DNA of 6,307 bases, from contig JAPLZG010000125.1 in the NCBI GenBank assembly GCA_026395155.1, positions 1 through 6,307 on the forward strand. Direction: 5' to 3'. Within the stretch, counting starts at the first letter, position 1. Every line of letters begins with the position of its first letter. Below, in pieces: positions 2,884-6,307 of this stretch. The position numbers were made by a program, and so were the translations under genes. The stretch is from Candidatus Tayloriibacteriota bacterium. Lineage in GTDB: Bacteria; Patescibacteriota; Minisyncoccia; Phycocordibacterales; GWA1-40-21. The notes below the pieces were generated by a model. The model worked only from the letters and a program-made list of their open reading frames with translations. It did not search any database and was not told the DNA's origin.

Positions 2884-3459
2884 TTATTCCAAGATACCGT
2901 CCAAATCCACATCATAAAGAATCGCATCCTGAATATGTCTGTATTTTATTATTTCTTTATCATTAAACCACAAATCAATTTCACCTTTTGCTTCATCCAC
3001 AGAACCTGAAGCATGAATAATATTTCTAACAGCTCTTCCATCTGCATCTGATATTTGATAAGAATCCAAAACAAAATCTCCTGTTAGAGGTTCAGTACCA
3101 CCAACAATCTTTCGAACAATACCAACAGCATGTGCACCCTGCCATGCCATAGCAACAACAGGACCACTTGTCATATAATTTATTAAATTCCCTAAAACTT
3201 TATTTCCAATCTCAAGAGGATCATTGGAAGGGGGTGTTAGACCTTTTTTGCCATAATTTGCAATTGATTTTTCACCAACTTTTCTCACCCATTCTGGATC
3301 AAGAGTGTAATGTTTCTTCGCCATCTCTTCTGTTGGCAAAACCATTTTCATACCAACAAGTTTAAGACCGATTCTTTCAAATCTGCCTATTACTTCCCCT
3401 ATTAAAGATCTCTGAACTCCGTCTGGTTTTATAATTACAAATGTTCGCTCATTCTTCAT
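2884..3459 (-). CDS. ndk: Nucleoside diphosphate kinase, extended form
   Basis: NDK moves the terminal phosphate from ATP to other (deoxy)nucleoside diphosphates through a phospho-histidine, keeping NTP and dNTP pools balanced in the cytoplasm. The 191-residue product opens with the family start TFVIIKPDGVQRSLIGEVIGRFERIGLKLVGMKMV (6-40). It has MTSGPVVAMAWQGAHAVGIVRKIVGGTEP (96-124) and the active-site stretch RNIIHASGSVDEA (145-157), with His149 as the catalytic residue. The usual NDK is about 140 residues; here there is an insertion around residues 55-92 (EWVRKVGEKSIANYGKK onward), replacing the short helix after HYA, and a C-terminal extension (about 167-191). The active-site HGSDS is HASGS here, so the Asp is replaced by Gly. 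The start ATG has no Shine-Dalgarno sequence. It stands alone between repeat blocks. The long form fits CPR-type NDKs. Confidence 0.95.
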   Translation of the reverse strand: MKNERTFVIIKPDGVQRSLIGEVIGRFERIGLKLVGMKMVLPTEEMAKKHYTLDPEWVRKVGEKSIANYGKKGLTPPSNDPLEIGNKVLGNLINYMTSGPVVAMAWQGAHAVGIVRKIVGGTEPLTGDFVLDSYQISDADGRAVRNIIHASGSVDEAKGEIDLWFNDKEIIKYRHIQDAILYDVDLDGILE

Positions 3460-3526
3460 TCTATGTTTTAATAAGAAATATTTTATTTTCTCTTATCTTT
3501 AATTAATCTTTCTAAAATCTAACAAC

Positions 3527-3554
3527 TAAATAATATGATAGGAGTATATCACAA
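3527..3554 (-). promoter_or_regulatory. Weak candidate promoter of ndk
   Basis: TTGTGA (3554-3549) and TATTTA (3532-3527) are 16 nt apart on the minus strand, giving a leader of about 60 nt before the ATG at 3459. Several equally poor alternatives exist in this AT-rich stretch, so the assignment is tentative. Confidence 0.25.
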
Positions 3555-3566
3555 AAAATATTTTGG

Positions 3567-3635
3567 TCTATTTTTTTCTGTCATTGCGAGAAGGTCTACC
3601 GACGTGGCAATCCAGTATTAAAATGAAAAAATAGA
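3567..3635. repeat. GTCATTGCGAG...GTGGCAATCC repeat with outer inverted arms
   Basis: The core 3576-3620 matches 2256-2300 exactly in its first 15 and last 20 nt; only the 10 nt between them differ. Around it TCTATTTTTT (3567-3576) and AAAAAATAGA (3626-3635) form a 10-bp perfect inverted pair not found at the other copy. It is a short non-coding member of the element family also seen at 669-700 and 2256-2370. Confidence 0.7.
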
Positions 3636-3690
3636 TTAAAAAACAGAAACGACCTCCCTCCAAAGGCGGGCAGGCATAATTACCAGAGAG

Positions 3691-3770
3691 GTACTTCCCG
3701 GATTTTGGGGATGGATCCCGGCTCGACCTAGATTTCTTACGAGCAAGGCGGGTTTAGAAATCGGAAGTAC
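3691..3770. repeat. 80-nt inverted-repeat element
   Basis: GTACTTCC (3691-3698) pairs with GGAAGTAC (3763-3770). Inside, GATTTCT (3731-3737) pairs with AGAAATC (3756-3762), so the whole segment can fold as a branched hairpin. Between the arms lies ATGGATCCCGG (3711-3721), the left border of the GGATCCCG repeat family, without its right border. This looks like a composite or truncated repeat. No coding frame. Confidence 0.45.
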
Positions 3771-3782
3771 TCTTGTGGTGTA

Positions 3783-3813
3783 CAGTCAAATAAAAAATCA
3801 ATTTGACGGGGCA
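3783..3813. repeat. Intact TTTGACGGGGCA repeat unit
   Basis: The unit is continuous here but split at 2506-2672. It contains the 7-bp inverted pair GTCAAAT (3785-3791) and ATTTGAC (3801-3807) around an A-rich loop. It lies 34 nt downstream of the stop codon of the ATPase gene. It serves as the apparent empty site for the insertion proposed at 2517-2648. Confidence 0.6.
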
Positions 3814-3846
3814 GGCAAAAAAGAAGTAAAAACTTTAACGAACGAG

Positions 3847-6307
3847 CTAAATCTTCCCCGCTATTGGAGGCATTGGTGGAGGCTCCGGCTTTTTGTACTT
3901 TGCCATTATTTCTTCCTCAACAATATTTCTATCTTTACCATATTTTAGATATGAGAATTCTTTTATTTTATCAAGCAAAATTTTATTTCCTCTTGGTGGA
4001 AGATTTGTCTCCATACTAAACGGCTTTACTGGTCTACCATTTGCCAACATTTTCACATAAGAATTATGATTATCAATATTCATTAAGTCTTTCGCAGTAA
4101 AGGTTGGTGTAAATTGTTTTTCTAAATATTCTGCATCTTCCGAGCTAACACGAAAAACTGACATTGAACCAACGTTTCCAAAAACAGAATTCTTAATTTT
4201 CTCGTCAAGCTGGGCAATAAATTGGTGAGCCACAGTAAGTGAAAGTTTATACTTTCTTGCTTCAGAAAGAATCGTGGAAATAGAATCTGTTGTAACATTT
4301 TGGAATTCATCAATATAAAGATAAAATGGCGCAAGATCCTGACCGAAAGAATCAACACGGGAAAGAGCTGCCATCAAAATCTTTCCGACGATTATAAGAC
4401 CAATCAAATTTGAATTAATATCACCAAGCCTTCCCTTCGCCAAATTTACAAGAAGGATTTTTTTACCATCCATTATTTCTCGGAAATTAAAAGCAGATTT
4501 TTCTTGAGAAACAATCGGACGCATTATTTCATTTGAAAGAAATACATCAAATTTTGAAGTGATGTAAGGGACAATATTTGCAAGTGATGCTTCCCCACCA
4601 GCTTTTCCAGCAATCTCTCTCCAAAATTGAACAACTATAGGATTCTTACATTTTGAAAGTTTGAGATCCCTATAAACTTTATCAGCAAGAACACGAGAAA
4701 CATCCAAAAGTGTGCAACCAGAATCTGGATCTTCAATTACAAGCATTACTGCATTTCTAAAATATTGTTCAAACATTGGGCCACCAGCCGTCTTCATATC
4801 AAAAAGTTTATTAAATATGGAAAGCATTTCATTTACCACAAAAGTCTTTTGTTCTGGAAATCTTCTATCATATTCAAGCATATTCAAACCCATCGGTCTT
4901 TCTATATAACTTGGATCAAAATAAATAACATCTTCATATCTTTCTGGAGGAACAAAAGAAAGAACTTCCTGAATATCAGAACCATGAGGGTCAATCATAC
5001 AAACACCTTCCCCAGCCAAAATATCTTGACGAATCATTGTCTTTAAAAGAGTAGTTTTACCTGTACCAGTTTGACCTATGACATAAAAATGTCTCAAGCG
5101 ATCTTCTGGAGTAATGCGAATCTGTGTTTCGCTATTTCTGTGTTTATTAGTACCAAGCCAAATCCCTTCTTGTGGAAGATCAAATGGTGCAGGGGCTGTT
5201 CCTGCTTTTGATTGTTTAAGCTGTGTAGAACCTTTAAGCTCAGTTTCCGGCATATGAATAACTGTTGTAAGCTCTTTTAAATTTAAATCTATTGATTCAT
5301 CTTTATTAAAAACTCTAAAAGAAAAATCTCTACACATCTTTAAAAGATCCCTTCCAGAAACTCTCTTGAATTTTATCTTATTACCATTAGTATTTTCAAA
5401 CTGATTAAATGATGACTCGATATCAGAAAGAATACTTCCTGCCTCTTCAGATGTTTTGGCTGACGTAATAATCCTTATATTAATACTTGCTAGCGGACTA
5501 GTAATTTTTGCTCTGACATTTTCAATCTGTATTTGGTTGGAAGAGTTAATATCTTTTTTTTCCTCTTTTTTACCCTGAATAATCTCCATCCCTACCTCTT
5601 TAAGTGCACTTAAAAATGACGAGTTGGCTTTTTTAATAGCATCTTTTAACTTTAATCCTTTGTCCATCTCTTTAAGGACTTTTTTGTAAAAACCTAGCTT
5701 AGAATCATCAATTGGTTTAACTATTATTTGTATAGATGCACCCTCACCATTTTTATCTACTTTCGAAAAACTATTTAATAAAACATTGAGAGGATCATAG
5801 TCATATTGATCATATGTTTTGATTGGTAAAATATCTTTAGCAGAAAGTTCTGCTATTGAACCGACAAATTCTCCTCCTTCGTTAAAGATATTGTAATCAT
5901 CTTTTTTCTCAACAATTTTTGCTTCTGGGAAAATAGACAAGAGCTGTTTTTCAAACAAATTAATTCTTGAATCTGGAACTGCAATATAAAAAATAACTTC
6001 ACTTGTATAATTTGCATTTGCGAGCTCAAGAGCAAAATATCCAGAATTATTGTTGCCCTCACCTTTTACAGAAAGCATACCGGAATAGAATTGCTCCATT
6101 TTTGATATTAACTCTTTCAAACTTCCCTGTTTTTTATTTTCCTTATCATAATCAGGAAGAGATACTTCAAAAAGTGTCATATTGAGTGCTTTAAAAATTG
6201 GACTTTTTTCATCTTTATTTAAAACAGGAAAACCAGCTTTAATATATTGAACCAAAAATCTATGAAAATCATCTTCTATATGCGGATCTTTTAAACCATA
6301 AACTACA
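3847..6307 (-). CDS. Type IV secretion/HerA-like P-loop ATPase, 5' partial
   Basis: The frame stays open through the right edge (819 codons visible), so the N-terminus is missing. The TTG at 6255 has no ribosome-binding site, and credible protein (GLKDPHIEDDFHRF) continues before it. Numbering from that TTG, residues about 1-185 form an alpha/beta region (FYIAVPDSRINLFEKQLLSIFPEAKIVE, 89-115) like the N-terminal part of conjugation ATPases. A second such segment spans about 245-300. The motor domain has Walker A GQTGTGKT (394-401), a DPHG strand (422-425), Walker B FYLYIDEFQ (644-652) and a sensor-like TVAHQF (674-679). This Walker B/sensor region resembles the TraM-binding C-terminal part of TraD/TraG coupling proteins. 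The tail is proline-rich (KKPEPPPMPP). No transmembrane helix is visible, unlike classic VirD4. Likely a hexameric motor pumping DNA or protein for conjugation, competence or secretion; VirB4-like or HerA-like roles remain possible. Confidence 0.85.
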   Translation of the reverse strand, partial: VVYGLKDPHIEDDFHRFLVQYIKAGFPVLNKDEKSPIFKALNMTLFEVSLPDYDKENKKQGSLKELISKMEQFYSGMLSVKGEGNNNSGYFALELANANYTSEVIFYIAVPDSRINLFEKQLLSIFPEAKIVEKKDDYNIFNEGGEFVGSIAELSAKDILPIKTYDQYDYDPLNVLLNSFSKVDKNGEGASIQIIVKPIDDSKLGFYKKVLKEMDKGLKLKDAIKKANSSFLSALKEVGMEIIQGKKEEKKDINSSNQIQIENVRAKITSPLASINIRIITSAKTSEEAGSILSDIESSFNQFENTNGNKIKFKRVSGRDLLKMCRDFSFRVFNKDESIDLNLKELTTVIHMPETELKGSTQLKQSKAGTAPAPFDLPQEGIWLGTNKHRNSETQIRITPEDRLRHFYVIGQTGTGKTTLLKTMIRQDILAGEGVCMIDPHGSDIQEVLSFVPPERYEDVIYFDPSYIERPMGLNMLEYDRRFPEQKTFVVNEMLSIFNKLFDMKTAGGPMFEQYFRNAVMLVIEDPDSGCTLLDVSRVLADKVYRDLKLSKCKNPIVVQFWREIAGKAGGEASLANIVPYITSKFDVFLSNEIMRPIVSQEKSAFNFREIMDGKKILLVNLAKGRLGDINSNLIGLIIVGKILMAALSRVDSFGQDLAPFYLYIDEFQNVTTDSISTILSEARKYKLSLTVAHQFIAQLDEKIKNSVFGNVGSMSVFRVSSEDAEYLEKQFTPTFTAKDLMNIDNHNSYVKMLANGRPVKPFSMETNLPPRGNKILLDKIKEFSYLKYGKDRNIVEEEIMAKYKKPEPPPMPPIAGKI

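Larger units (their letters stand above)
3460..3846. other. Repeat-filled region between ndk and the ATPase gene
   Basis: No gene is supported. Next to ndk is an AT-rich stretch with a weak promoter (3527-3554). Then come a GTCATTGCGAG-type element (3567-3635), a CCAAAGGCGGGCAGGCA stretch (3660-3676), an inverted repeat (3691-3770) and the intact TTTGACGGGGCA unit (3783-3813). No clear terminator for the ATPase gene is seen. Confidence 0.7.

Noticed and set aside
2683..3009. Plus-strand open frame of 108 codons
   Set aside because: It begins in a repeat hairpin and its 3' part is antisense to ndk; no start signal and no protein-like pattern.
6253..6255. TTG as the true start of the ATPase gene
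   Set aside because: The frame stays open with protein-like sequence to the right edge and no ribosome-binding site precedes the TTG, so the gene is treated as 5' partial.

Overview
This AT-rich window carries the 5' end of a 23S rRNA gene, five complete or near-complete protein genes and one large partial gene, all on the minus strand. Between the genes are long stretches filled with short inverted and dispersed repeats. The style suggests a member of the Candidate Phyla Radiation (Patescibacteria, Parcubacteria-like). The clues are AT-rich genes without clear Shine-Dalgarno sequences, a nucleoside diphosphate kinase longer than the usual 140 or so residues, a HerA/VirB4/VirD4-like ATPase of the kind common in those genomes, and intergenic repeats of the CCTGCC / GTCATTGCGAG / GGATCCCG type. 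This placement is an inference; the partial 23S sequence should settle it.

Layout, left to right. 1-120: the first ~120 nt of 23S rRNA, transcribed leftwards out of the window. No 16S rRNA lies upstream anywhere in the remaining 6.2 kb, so this 23S gene looks unlinked, and a candidate promoter of its own is at 183-212. 121-888: no protein gene; it holds candidate promoters on both strands, a good minus-strand terminator (448-470), a hairpin repeat and the first copy of an 86-nt dispersed repeat that ends in a terminator. 889-1161: a 90-residue three-helix membrane protein. 1231-1693: a hicBA-type toxin-antitoxin pair with the genes overlapping by 8 nt. 1694-1906: a perfect 13-bp inverted repeat and the second copy of the 86-nt repeat. 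1907-2149: an 80-residue coiled-coil protein whose candidate promoter has nine G in its spacer. 2150-2883: a repeat-rich desert with several MITE-like hairpin elements and what looks like one small element inserted into another repeat. 2884-3459: ndk. 3460-3846: a second repeat block sharing units with the first. 3847 to the right edge: a P-loop ATPase of the type IV secretion/HerA class, open at its 5' end.

The genes do not form one operon. HicBA is a self-contained toxin-antitoxin unit. The two small orphan genes (membrane protein and coiled coil) each end in the same 86-nt terminator-bearing repeat, the clearest sign of a shared history. ndk (nucleotide balance) and the ATPase (DNA or protein transfer) are isolated genes separated by repeats. 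The most noteworthy signals are the repeat architecture (a possible filled/empty insertion pair, two repeats with exchanged centres, the duplicated 3' module), the homopolymer promoter, and the unlinked 23S gene with structured flanking DNA. No complete new defence or mobile system can be demonstrated here.
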